Source: Magnolia sinica (lineage: Eukaryota > Streptophyta > Magnoliopsida > Magnoliales > Magnoliaceae). Taken from it: a DNA stretch of 64,000 nt. This document shows, piece by piece, positions 24,950 to 36,040 of this stretch. The notes beneath the pieces were generated by a model. The model searched no databases. It was not told where the DNA came from and was given only the letters and a program-made list of their open reading frames with translations. Positions within the stretch are counted from its first letter, which is position 1. Every line of letters starts with the position of its first letter. A program made the translations under genes and the position numbers. The stretch is from NCBI RefSeq assembly GCF_029962835.1, contig NC_080588.1:46173001-46237000 (forward strand), given 5' to 3'.

Positions 24950-27125
24950 ACAATTTCGTGTTGATTCACGGTCGTTTCGAGGCATTTCGCGATCAATTCC
25001 CTTCACTTCACGGTCATTTGCAGGCATTTCGCACTCAAATCGCTTCAAACCATGATCATTCCCATGCTTTTCGCGGTCATCCCATACAATTCCGTGTTGA
25101 TTCACAGTCGTTTCGAGGCATTTCGCAGTGAATTCCCTTCACTTCACGGTCATTTGCATGCATTTCGCGCTCAAATCGCTTCAAACCATGATCATTCCCA
25201 TGCATTTCACGGTCATCCCAAACAATTTCGTGTTGATTCACGGTCATTTCGAGGCATTTCTCGGTCAATTCCTCTCACTTCACGGTCATTTGCATGCATT
25301 TCGCGGTCAAATCGCTTCAAACCATGATCATTCCCATGCATTTCACGGTCATCCCAAACAATTCCATGTTGATTCACGGTCGTTTCGAGGCATTTCGCGG
25401 TCAATTCCCTTCACTTCACGGTCATTTGCATGCATTTCGCGATCAATTCGCTTCAAACCATGATCATTCCCATGCATTTCACGGTCATCCCAAACAATTC
25501 CGTGTTGATTCACGGTCGTTTCGAGGCATTTCGCGGTCAATTCCCTTCACTTCACGGTCATTTGCATGCATTTCGCGCTCAAATCGCTTCAAACCATGAT
25601 CATTCCAATGCATTTCACGGTCATCCCAAACAATTTCGTGTTGATTCACGGTCGTTTCGAGGCATTTCGCGATCAATTCCCTTCACTTCACGGTCATTTG
25701 TAGGCATTTCGCACTCAAATCGCTTTAAACCATGATCATTCCCATGCATTTCGCGGTCATCCCAAACAATTCCGTGTTGATTCACGATCGTTTCGAGGCA
25801 TTTTGCGGTCAATTCCCTTCACTTCACGGTCATTTGCATGCATTTCGCGCTCAAATCGCTTCAAACCATGATCATTCTCATGCATTTCGCGGTCATCCCA
25901 AACAATTTCGTGTTGATTCACGGTCGTTTTGAGGCATTTCTCGGTCAATTCCCCTCACTTCACGGTCATTTGCATGCATTTCGCGGTCAAATCGCTTCAA
26001 ACCATGATCATTCCCATGCATTTCACGGTCATCCCAAACAATTTCGTGTTGATTCACGGTCGTTTCGAGGCATTTCGCGATCAATTCCCTTCACTTCACG
26101 GTCATTTGCAGGCATTTCGCACTCAAATCGCTTCAAACCATGATCATTCCCATGCTTTTCGCGGTCATCCCATACAATTCCGTGTTGATTCACAGTCGTT
26201 TCGAGGCATTTCGCAGTGAATTCCCTTCACTTCACGGTCATTTGCATGCATTTCGCGCTCAAATCGGTTCAAACCATGATCATTCCGATGCATTTCACGG
26301 TCATCCTAAACAATTTCGTGTTGATTCACGGTCATTTCGAGGCATTTCTCGGTCAATTCCTCTCACTTCACGGTCATTTGCATGCATTTCGCGGTCAAAT
26401 CGTTTCAAACCATGATCATTCCCATGCATTTCACAGTCATCCCAAACAATTCCATGTTGATTCACGGTCGTTTCGAGGCATTTCGCGGTCAATTCCCTTC
26501 ACTTCACGGTCAGTTACGTGCAATTTGCGATCAATTCGCTTCAAACCATGATCATTCCCATGCACTTCACGGTCGTCCCAAACAATTCCGTGTTGATTCA
26601 CGGTCGTTTCGAGGCATTTCGCGGTCAATTCCCTTCACTTCACGGTCATTTGCAAGCATTTCGCGATCAAATCGCTTCAAACCATGATCATTCCAATGCA
26701 TTTCACGGTCATCCCAAACAATTTCGTGTTGATTCACGGTCGTTTCGAGGCATTTCGCGATCAATTCCCTTCACTTCACGGTTATTTGTAGGCATTTCAC
26801 ACTCAAATCGCTTTAAACCATGATCATTCCCATGCATTTCGCGGTCATCCCAAACAATTCCGTGTTGATTCACGATCGTTTCAAGGCATTTCGCGGTCAA
26901 TTCCCTTCACTTCACGGTCATTTGCATGCATTTCGCGCTCAAATCGCTTCAAACCATGATCATTCTCATGCATTTCGCGGTCATCCCAAACAATTTCGTG
27001 TTGATTCACGGTCGTTTTGAGGCATTTCTCGGTCAATTCCCCTCACTTCACGGTCATTTGCATGTATTTCGCGGTCAAATCGCTTCAAACCATGGTCATT
27101 CCCATGCATTTCACGGTCATCCCAT
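24950..27125 (+). repeat. Eight-monomer higher-order repeat, two copies of 1,088 bp
   Basis: Diagnostic variants recur exactly 8 x 136 bp apart. TTTCGCAGTGAATTCCC occurs at 25,121 and 26,209, preceded in both by CCCATACAATTCC. TTTGTAGGCATTTC occurs at about 25,699 and 26,787. CACGATCGTTTC occurs at about 25,785 and 26,873. Part of the same unit is found again near 10,465-11,120. Borders are approximate. Confidence 0.7.
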
Positions 27126-29649
27126 ACAATTCCGTGTTGATTCACGGACGTTTCGAGGCATTTCGCGGTCAATTCCCTTCACTTCACGGTCAGTGCATGC
27201 ATTTTGCGGTCAATTCGCTTCAAACCATGATCATTCCCATGCACTTGACGGTCGTCCCAAACAATTCCGTGTTGATTCACGGTCGTTTCGAGGCATTTCG
27301 CGGTCAATTCCCTTCACTTCACGGTCATTTGCATGCATTTCGCGCTCAAATCGCTTCAAACCATGATCATTCCGATGCATTTCATGGTCATCCCAAACAA
27401 TTTCGTGTTGGTTCACGGTCGTTTCGAGGCATTTCTCGGTCAATTCCTCTCACTTCACGGTCATTTGCATGCATTTCGCTGTCAACTCGCTTTAAACCAT
27501 GATCATTCCCATGCATTTCACAGTCATCTCAAACAATTCCGTGTTGATTCACGGTCGTTTCGAGCCATTTCGCGGTCAATTCCCTTCACTTCACGGTCAT
27601 TTGCATGCATTTCGCGCTCAAATCGCTTCAAACCATGATCATTCCCATGCATTTCACGGTCATCCCAAACACTTCCGTGTTGATTCAGGGTCGTTTCGAG
27701 GCATTTCGCGGTCAATTCCCTTCACTTCATGGTCATTTGCATACATTTCGCGATCAAATCGCTTCAAACCATGATCATTCCCATGCATTTCACGGTCATC
27801 CCAAACAATTTCGTGTTGATTCACGGTCGTTTCGTGGCATTTCTCGGTCAATTCCCCTCACTTCACAGTCATTTGCATGCATTTCGCGGTCAAATCGCTT
27901 CAAACCATGATCATTCCCATGCATTTCACGGTCATCCCAAACAATTCCGTGTTGATTCACGGTCGTTTTGTGGCATTTCGCGGTCAATTCCCTTCACTTC
28001 ACGGTCAGTTGCATGCATTTTGCGGTCAATTCGCTTCAAACCATGATCATTCCCATGCACTTGATGGTCGTCCCAAACAATTCCGTGTTGATTCACGGTC
28101 GTTTCCAGGCATTTCGCGGTCAGTTCCCTTCACTTCACGGTCATTTACATGCATTTCGCGCTCAAATCGCTTTAAACCATGATCATTCCCATGCATTTCA
28201 TGGTCATCCCAAACAATTTCGTGTTGATTCACAGTCATTTCAAGGCATTTCGCGGTCAATTCCCTTCGCTTCACGGTCATTTGCATGCCTTTCGCGCTCA
28301 AATCGCTTCAAACCATGATCATTCCCATGCATTTCGTGGTCATCCCAAACAATTCCGTGTTGATTCACGATCGTTTCGAGACATTTTGCGGTCAATTCCC
28401 TTCACTTCACGGTCATTTGCATGCATTTCGCGCTCAAATCGCTTCAAACTATGATCATTCCCATGCATTTCACGGTCATCCTAAACTATTTCGTGTTGAT
28501 TCACGGTCGTTTCGAGGCATTTCTCGGTCAATTCCCCTCACTTCACGGTCATTTGCATACATTTCGCGGTCAAATCGCTTCAAACCATGATCATTCCCAT
28601 GCATTTCGCGGTCATCCCAAACAATTTCGTGTTGATTCACGGTCGTTTCGAGGCATTTCGCGGTCAATTCCCTTCACTTCACGGTCATTTGCATGTATTT
28701 TGCGATCAAATCGCTTCAAACCATGATCATTCCCATGCATTTCGCGGTCATCCCGAACAATTCCATGTTGATTCCCGGTCGTTTCGAGGCATTTCGCGGT
28801 CAATTCCCTTCACTTCATAGTCATTTGCTTGCATTTCACACTCAAATCGCTTCAAACCATGATCATTCGCATGCATTTCATGGTCATCCCAAACAATTCT
28901 GTGTTGTTTCACGGTCATTTCAAGGCATTTCGCGGTCAATTCCCCTCACTTCACGGTCAATTGCATGCATTTCGTGGTCAAATCGCTTTAAACCATGATC
29001 ATTCCCATGCCTTTCGTGGTCATCCCAAACAATTCCGTGTTGATTCACGGTCGTTTCGAGGCATTTCGGGGTCAATTCCCTTCACTTTACGGTCATTTGC
29101 ATGCATTTCGCGCTCAAACGCTTCAAACCATGATCATTCCCATGCATTTCGCGGTCATCCCAAGCAATTCCGTGTTAATTCAGGGTCGTTTTGAGGCATT
29201 TTGCGGTCAATTCGCTTCACTTCACAGTCATTTGCATGCATTTCACGGTCAAATCGCTTCAAACCATGATCATTCCCATGCATTTCACGGTCATCCCAAA
29301 CAATTCCATGTTGATTCGCGGTCGTTTTGAGGCATTTCACGGTCAATTCCCCTCACTTCACGGTCATTTGCTTGCATTTCGCGGTCAATTCCCTTTATTT
29401 TTGGAGGACTGATCACCTGCAACCGAGATACATATGCACATACAAATTTCTGAAGGCAGAAACTAGGCTGTGGCGTACCACTGGTTGTAGGTGGTGATCG
29501 TTCCCCCTATTCTCTTAAGATTATAGAATAATTGTACAGATATCGATATTGGTTTCAACGGCATCCCCTTAGCATACGCTTAGTCTGACCCGAGAGAATA
29601 TACACTGGGCACTTCTCTTTCAAGTATTTCAATCAATTACTATATCATT

Positions 29650-29880
29650 TCACGCTCATTTCCATGCAATGTATGGTCAATTCTGACGATTCCACTTCAC
29701 TTCACGGTCATTTCCATGCATTTCACGGTCAATTCCCTTCACTTCACGGTCATTTCCATGTATTTCACCGTCAATTCCCTTCACTTCATGGTCATTTCCA
29801 TACATTTCACCGTCAATTCCCTCCACCTCACGGACAATTCCATGCATTTCACGATCAATTCCGACAATTCCGTGCATTCG
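29650..29880 (-). repeat. 42-bp minisatellite, about four units (right arm)
   Basis: The plus strand shows tandem 42-bp units beginning CTTCACGGTCATTTCC, each containing CATTTCACNGTCAATTCCC. The period is 14 codons, so the plus strand shows a repeated 14-residue pattern (LHGHFHAFHGQFPS). That frame is antisense to the gene relic and is probably incidental. Module boundaries and words match the 42-bp module of the satellite monomer. Confidence 0.85.
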
Positions 29881-30278
29881 AGTGTCCAACCTTCCCACAC
29901 TTGAAAGAAATCGAAATTGTCTGTGATCGACTACCTCCTGTCATCCAATGCCTTTGTTGGTCAGATTGGGAACATTTCCTTGGCTGTGCTACCACACCGT
30001 TTGTGGTTGCTAAATGTGACTCAAGTTCTTCGATCTGCTGATGATGGCCCACCTTGTCAACTTCACTTCATGTACTAGGCAATGGTTGAGATCCTTTCCC
30101 ATTTGATGTATTGAATGATGCACTCTCTCGCCCATTGACATCTCTTGTACCCTCATCTGTATGTAAACCAGGTTCCTTGCTAGGCAGATGGTAGGGAACC
30201 TCCGCCACTTGAAATCCTTCACTAGAAGATGATGGCGGCCCTTTATCTATGAATCCATGGAGTAACATACCCTCCAGT
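29855..30278 (-). pseudogene. Decayed zinc-knuckle gene, 3' part only (right copy)
   Basis: This is the minus-strand equivalent of the frame at 7,445-7,847. It keeps a Gln codon where the left copy has TAG (VGHHQQIEELES) but has its own stop where the left copy has Gly, just before SEVDKVGHH. It therefore carries different disabling changes. Both copies end SFKCGKVGHSNARNCRN with Ser for the first knuckle Cys, so that loss predates the inverted duplication. Everything upstream of the HGFID segment is absent. Confidence 0.6.
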
Positions 30279-30360
30279 ACTCTTAGTGCACACTCCCCAC
30301 ACTAAATACTTTCCCGTGAAACCACATTGATGGGTGCATAATCAGCGACTCCATAGTGTT

Positions 30361-31072
30361 TAGGGGGTGTTTGATTTTTCACTTCTACCAAGACATAAAT
30401 AGCACATTATTACTTTTTACCCTGTTTGAAAGCGATTTCATCTTCAAAAGTGGTCCAAAAAGGACTGACTTAAATTTATGTGTGATGTATGTTACATATC
30501 CATGCTGTCCATCCATTTTACTTGAACATTTTAGATCATGAACCCAAAAATGGGGCAGAACCAAAGCTAAATGGACCACGCCAAAGGAAACGATGCAAAT
30601 TGAATGCTGTTCAAAAGTTTTTTCTTCCTAGGTCCACAAGATTGCACTCATTGGACGGATTGGATGTCCTCCAACCATCACATTGGGAACCAAATTCAAT
30701 CTAGAAGTTTTTAATGGTGGACCTCCTATATTTCCATCTTATGTGGTCTATTTGATGATCAATCAAGATTTTTTTTTTTTGAGCCATAGGAGAGCATCAA
30801 GGGAAGTACACGATGGAAGGTTAGATGTATTGTATACATTATGGTGGGCCCTATATATCTCGAGTGTGTATCAACCAATATGTTCTGACATGTGTAATAT
30901 CTTTTTAGTTGTAAAAACTTGTAATATGAAACATGACCTTTTACTAGGTTTTGACTGTTAAAAGCTGTAACGTGTTTATGGCCCGCACAGAGCTTACAAG
31001 GAAATGCAAGTATCCCAACAACAGTGCAATCCGATCACTTAAAATTTAAGGGTATCCAAAATGACCCCCTTA
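30361..31072. mobile_element. Possible non-autonomous DNA transposon (weak call)
   Basis: The left edge reads TAGGGGGTGTTTG and the right edge reads CCAAAATGACCCCCTTA, imperfect inverted ends like those of some hAT-type elements. The interior has no long open frame and includes words common in plant repeats (GTGGTCC, GGACCACGCC). I could not find a matching 8-bp target duplication, so the boundaries and class are doubtful. Confidence 0.3.
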
Positions 31073-31673
31073 AAATTTATTGTGGTTTAGACTTGAGAAA
31101 ATAATCAGGGAAATTCAATTTCACGGCGGTAAACTACCACAGATTTAAAATGAAGTAGAGAACTGCTCCAGCACTGTGTTGTCAAAGAAGGTAAAATGAG
31201 ATCCAATACACCCGTACCAAACCTCCAGTAATGTGACCATACACCTTGGAATCGCTTTCCGCTACAATACAACTGTTTCCACCCTCAAATCAGCACTGAA
31301 TAGAATCCACAAGAACATGAAAGTCAGCTTTGTATATTAGTAGCAATCCCATAGTACTGGTAAATGCGACCATTAGTTCCCTTCATTAGTTCCCTTCATT
31401 ATCATAAACAATATAGCCTTACCTACCTAAGCTTCCTTTAGATGTACCATCAACATTTAACTTTAGAACACCAAGGGGAGAGCAATACCATTTAACAAAA
31501 ACCAGATTTCTAGTTTGAAACAATTGAAGTGGAATGTGGAGAATTTCCAATGAAATGTGACTAGCCATTTGTCAGACTTGCTAATTTTATTTTATTTTTA
31601 AAAAAAATCTTGAATAGCATCATTGAACAGAAAAAGAAAAAAAGAAAAAGAAAAAGAAGAGAGAAGAACATTT
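31073..31673. other. Unassigned non-coding DNA
   Basis: No coding frame or known RNA is visible. A 13-bp tandem duplication (ATTAGTTCCCTTC) occurs near 31,370-31,400, and an AG-rich tract precedes the copia LTR. It is presumably the flank into which the copia element inserted. Confidence 0.4.
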
Positions 31674-31954
31674 TGTTGGGACTTGCGAACACACATGGCA
31701 AAATCAAGCAAAATAATCACAATCGCACAAACAAACCCAATAAGAAGAAACTGAATTTTACGTGAAAAACCCTTGCCGGAAAAAACCACAGTACAAAGAG
31801 ATGGGTAATGCACTATAATATAAAACTTACAAGAGATAGTAGATCTTACCAATTCGAACAACCCTTGCATCTCCTTTCAAACCTTAGCTATGCCCTTGAA
31901 TCTTTAGAACACCTTAAAAAGTCTTAAGCCTCTCCTTAATCCCAATTACACCCG

Positions 31955-31962
31955 GTATATAC
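31955..31962 (-). promoter_or_regulatory. TATA box of copia 3' LTR
   Basis: TATATACC on the minus strand lies about 75 bp downstream of the TCGAT cluster, consistent with a U3 promoter. Confidence 0.45.
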
Positions 31963-32036
31963 TACCCAACTGAAATAGGAAACAAATCGTGCACTTACAC
32001 AAAACTATGTGCGCCTACAATGAGACCTTCTATGAC

Positions 32037-32216
32037 ATCGACAAATATCGAAAACCAATCGGTAACATCGAAAATCCTTCGATACCATCGAGTAACAACT
32101 TCCAAGACTGTTCGGCAATCAACTATGAATTTTTTGGATTTTCTCGATGGGATCGAACACCTGTCGATGGCATCAATATCTGCTCGATGAGATCGAATGG
32201 TTTGTCGATGACATCA
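32037..32216 (-). promoter_or_regulatory. TCGATGNNATCGA motif cluster in copia U3
   Basis: About eight copies of TCGAT/ATCGA half-sites lie within 180 bp, often paired as TCGATGGGATCGA or TCGATGAGATCGA. They sit upstream of the TATA box with respect to the LTR's own strand. The motif is imperfectly self-complementary, and its half-sites match those of the blocks at 1-245 and 6,613-6,962. Confidence 0.6.
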
Positions 32217-32355
32217 ACAGACTCTATTATAGACATATTTAAGATATTAGATAATAATCTCCACAATGTCTTCAATTTTCATTCTCTATTGCTCATTTTC
32301 CATCCCCATCTTTAATTTCCTTCTATCATAGCTTCATTGTCACTTATTGTGCATA

Positions 32356-34776
32356 CTCCATCCTCAATAAGTCTTCGTCAAGCCTAGAGAAGTTGCATAG
32401 AACTTGAACTTTTCTATGCAAACCACCTTCGTAAGCATGTCTACCGAATTCATGCTTATGAGTATGATCTTCTCAAGAGTCATGACTCATTTCTTAAGCA
32501 TCTGTCGAATTAATGATGATGAATATCAATATGTTTAGTATGTGTGTGATAAACAAAGTTCTTCACTAAATTAATCGCGCTTTTGCTATCACAATTAACT
32601 AGTATGGCTTCCTGCTGAAGCCCCAACCGATTTATCACCCCCTCAACCAAACACCTTCTTTGAATACTTCTGTTACTGTCATATACTCAACTTCGATTGT
32701 GGAAAGTGCTACTACAAATTAAAGCTTTGACATCCAACTGATCACTCCACCCACTAACACAAATGAGTAATTAGAAGTCGACCTTCTGTTATCTACACTG
32801 CCTGTGTAATCTGGATCCACATAGCCTAGTAACTTGTCTCTTGATTTTTCAAATATCAAGATGTAGTCCTTCGCACCTTGAATATATTGAAGTAGCCATT
32901 TCGCTGCCTTTCAATGTTGCCTGCTAGGGTTAGACATGTATCTGCTAATAACACCCACCACATGTGAAATATTTCATCTCGTATAGATCATGACATACAC
33001 CAAGCTGTCAACTGTGCTTGAATAAGGCACACGAGACATAACTTACTTTTCTTCATCTGTTTTAGGACACTACTCAGAAAAAAGCCTAAAATGAGCCACA
33101 TGGGGAACGTTAACCGGCTTTGTATTGTCTATCATATACTTCATCCATACCTTCTTAATGTATTTTTCCTGAGATAACTATAGCATGCTCCTCTTCTTGT
33201 CTCTGTGTATGTCAATGCCAAAAACTCTCTTTACAATCCCCAGATCTTTCATCTCAAATGTCCCTAATGGCTAAGTCTTCAATATGTTGATCTCATATAT
33301 GCTATGACTAGCGATAAGTATGCCATTAATATATAATACCAAGATGATGAACTTCTCATTAGTTAGAGTGTTATAATAGACACAATGATTATACTCACTC
33401 TTGGTAAACCTCCGACTCACCATGAAATAATCAAATTTCTTGTACCATTACCTAGGCAACTATTTCAGGCCGTATAATGACATCTTCAACCTACAAAATT
33501 TGTTTTCTGCCCCTTGAATTTTGAAACCTTCTAGTTGCTTCATGTAAATATGTTCTTCCAATTCTCAATGTAGGAAAGTAGTCTTCACATCCATATGTAC
33601 TAACTCGAGATTGTATTCGGCAACCAGTGCCAATATGAATCTGATAGATACTTACTTCATTACAGGTGTGAATATCGCAGTGAAGTCAACACATTCTCTT
33701 TAAGCATATCCTTTTGCTACTAGCCTTGCCTTGTACCTATCATATTTCTTCTTGAAGATCTACTTGCACCTGATCACTTTACGATCGAAGGGAAGCTCCA
33801 CCAGCTCTCAGGTCTCCTTCTCATATATTGAGTTCATCTTGTCATGCATCACCGCTTTCCACTTTTTGATATCTACATCGTCAAAAGTCTTTTGAAAAGT
33901 AGACGGATCCCCTCATCCATAATGAGAGCAAATGCAACATTCGATTCATCCTCGTATCTCACTGGTAACTTACGATCCATTGGAAGATTTCTTACAACAA
34001 GTGGCTACTCCACCTGCTCCTATACATCTGTCTGCATCTCAGTGTTGGCCTGCGTCTCATCTCTGTCTATCTGAACATTCACAATCGACTTTTCGTCCTC
34101 CTTGTGTTCATCCTAACGGAAAAAAGATCCTTCGTCGAATTTTGCATCACGGCTAAGGATGATTTTTCATAAGACCTGGTCATATACCTTATACTCCTTC
34201 ACACTATCACCATATCCGATAAAGATGTAATTTTTAGCCCTTTAATCCAACTTATCTCTCTCAACTAACTGTACGTGAGAGTAAGCATTGCAACCAAATA
34301 CTCATAGCCTTAAGTAGTCTACCCGCTGACCACTCCACACTTCTTTAGGAATTTTATAATCTATAACTGTAAAAGGAGAACGATTCACTAAGTAATAAGC
34401 CATATTAATAGCCTCAATCCATATTTTCTTTCCCAACCCATCATTGCTCATCATGCTTTAAGCCCTCTCTAAGAGAGTGATTCATCCGCTCAACCACATC
34501 ATTCTGCTCAAGTGTGTGGTGTGTTGTATTGTGCCTCAGGATCCCTTTATCCTTATAGAATTGATCGAATTCCCCATTAGTGAATTCCCCACCATTATTT
34601 GTATTCAACACTTTCACTTATCGCCCTGACTGTTTTTCCATAATTGTCTTCCACTACTTGAAGTTGGTGAAAATCTCATATTTATTTTTTATAAAATAGA
34701 CCCACACCTTTCTGGAGTAATTGTTAATGAACGTAACAAACCATGGCGATCCTCTACCAGAAAATATCGACATCGA
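32356..34776 (-). pseudogene. Ty1/copia pol relic: integrase core, reverse transcriptase, RNase H
   Basis: Minus-strand translation, allowing stops and frameshifts, gives the pol order integrase then reverse transcriptase then RNase H. The integrase part (about 34,776-34,140) reads FVTFINNYSRKVWVYF and then a TTHHTLEQNDVVERMNHSL segment, the copia 'TPQQNGVAERMN' site. The reverse transcriptase (about 33,800-32,960) includes LELVHMDVKTTFLH and LYINGILIA; the catalytic YVDD-type motif has become YING, so it would be inactive. RNase H (about 32,960-32,440) includes GYVDPDYTGSVDNRRSTS and ends near VDMLTK. The frame resumes on the far side of the 28-kb insertion at 63,089. There are many stops; it is an old copy. 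Confidence 0.85.
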
Positions 34777-36028
34777 TGTTCACAACCCCAAGTGTAAGGT
34801 CGCGATGTAGTAACAACTCGTGTGAACGAGGTCGAATCCACATGGATTAAACTTGTACGTATTCTGAAAAGAACTAGAACCAGAACTAGAAGAAGATCTG
34901 AATTTAAACCTTATTAATGATGAATAATTTTTAAACTATCAATTAAAGGTGGGAACTAGAGTGCCAAGGATCCACTTGTAGCTATCAAGATGCTACCTTA
35001 CTTGATTCAAGGAACACAATTGGAATTGGAGTCATATCCTATCCAATTGGAAGATAAAGCTATTTAAATCAAATTTGAACTTTTCATTGGCCTAATTCTC
35101 AATGGAGGAGAATTGTGAAGATTGGAAGGGATTCTATTACCCTACCATGCCTAGGAGATGATGGTGAATAAAAGGATTTACCAATCTCATAATCTCAAAA
35201 CAGAAAAAGAAGATATCTAAAACTATCACAACATCTATTATAATTAGAGTCACAATAAATCATAGAAAACTAAAAATATACCTTTAATATCAAACTAAAA
35301 ATCAATGAGGTTCAATAAGAACAAGAATCAAAGAAAAATAAAAATTCAAACATGTTATAAGCTTCACCTATTAGCCCTACCTAAGAGGTTTAGCCAACCA
35401 CAGACATGATTGAAACCAAATCTCTTAAAAAAAGCATGAAAAATAAACTAGAGAAGAAGAAAAACTCTTTTGCAGCTACTCCACCCTTGTGTATGCTCCT
35501 TGAGACCTTTCCAAACCCTAGAAGATGCTTTAGAGCATCCTAGGGAGTCTTATTTATAGTTGTAAAATAGTTGGAAAAATCTAGAAGCCACCTCAAATTT
35601 ATGCACTCTACTAAATTTCTCAAAATATACTCAGAGTTTAAACCGCCTCAAATTTACGTACTTTGCCCAGTTTTTCAAAATATACTTAGAGTTTTAGAAT
35701 ATGCTTTTTTAGGACAATTTCATGAATATGTTTGTTTTCAGGACAATTTCAGGATTCGTTTTCTTCTGTTCAAATCTTTGATTCTCTTCATTTCTCAATT
35801 GATTTTCTTCGATCTTTCATGTGAATTCTTTATTAATGACTTTCAAATCTCCAAATCTTCATTTAGTAATCTTTTGAGAATAAATCTTCCTTTTGGCATC
35901 AATTTTACCTTAAGTTCTCGAAATCACCTCCCACATGAAAACACGCATAATTAAATCGATTAAGCACTATTATGTTTATAAAACAAGGGTATAAATAGGA
36001 AAAAATATATAATATTTCACACTCAACA
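34777..36028 (-). mobile_element. 3' LTR of Athila-like element A (left outer LTR)
   Basis: A 1,252-bp LTR with TGTT...AACA ends lies directly in the copia integrase frame. It aligns with 61,894-63,088 along its length, including AAGTGTANGGTCGCGATG and GGATCCACTTGTAGC, and more loosely with 49,438-50,773. Inside its minus-strand start is a G-rich polypurine tract. A minus-strand TATA box is at 35,551-35,558. It has no palindromic cluster at the place where the 49.4-50.8 kb LTR has one. Confidence 0.85.
35551..35558 (-). promoter_or_regulatory. TATA box of left LTR A
   Basis: TATAAATA on the minus strand, conserved at the same place in all three related LTRs. Confidence 0.6.
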
Positions 36029-36040
36029 CACCCCCCAACA
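36029..36040 (-). other. Polypurine tract of element A
   Basis: On the minus strand, TTGGGGGGTG immediately precedes the LTR start TGTTGAG. This is the expected plus-strand primer position for reverse transcription. Confidence 0.65.

Larger units (their letters stand above)
10241..29394 (+). repeat. Main 136-bp satellite array, about 19 kb
   Basis: Roughly 140 monomers in one orientation. A monomer has three modules that each begin CACGGTC: 31 bp (with CCCAAACAATTCCGTG), 42 bp (with TTTCGAGGCATTTCGCGG) and 63 bp (with TTTGCATGCATTTCGCG and CCATGATCATTCCCATGC). Units at about 10,241-11,830 and 21,450-29,394 are regular; those at about 11,830-21,450 carry many small indels. Because 136 is 1 modulo 3 and the consensus holds one plus-strand stop (TGA in CCATGATCA), 100-residue open frames recur in register on both strands. 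They are not genes. Nothing identifies the array as centromeric or subtelomeric. Confidence 0.97.
29395..30278 (-). repeat. Right arm of large inverted repeat
   Basis: This is the reverse-complement partner of 7,445-8,208, 884 bp long. Similarity stops at 30,278 within CCTCCAGT, where the left copy continues into more gene sequence. The arm contains about four 42-bp units compared with two on the left, and a roughly 36-bp extra segment in the gene. Confidence 0.9.
31674..32355 (-). mobile_element. 3' LTR of the outer Ty1/copia element
   Basis: Read on the minus strand, the LTR ends ...CAAGTCCCAACA at 31,674, directly downstream of the RNase H region. The right border (about 32,355) is placed after the purine-rich GAGGATGGAG and is uncertain, since the expected TG start appears as TA. 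A TATA box and a palindromic cluster lie inside. The partner 5' LTR lies beyond the right edge of the window. Confidence 0.6.

Noticed and set aside
10241..29394. Dozens of 60-170 residue open frames on both strands of the satellite
   Set aside because: They repeat with the 136-bp period, shift frame from unit to unit, overlap antisense frames and tolerate indels. They follow from a monomer poor in stop codons.
10241..29394. CENP-B-box-like word in the monomer
   Set aside because: The segment around TTTCGAGGCATTTCGCGG has some of the spaced bases but not the CGGG in the required position, so there is no basis to call it centromeric.
4168..29394. CRISPR-like regular repeats
   Set aside because: There are no unique spacers; units are contiguous satellite monomers in plant DNA with no cas genes.
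29664..30041. Plus-strand 125-residue frame with 14-residue repeats (LHGHFHAFHGQFPS)
   Set aside because: It is antisense to the zinc-knuckle gene relic. The repeat follows from the 42-bp minisatellite period being divisible by three.
30361..31072. Confident hAT transposon
   Set aside because: The inverted ends are imperfect and no 8-bp duplication was found, so it is listed only as a weak call.
33844..34156. Plus-strand frames of 74-76 residues over the copia integrase-RT linker
   Set aside because: They are shadows of the minus-strand copia pol relic.
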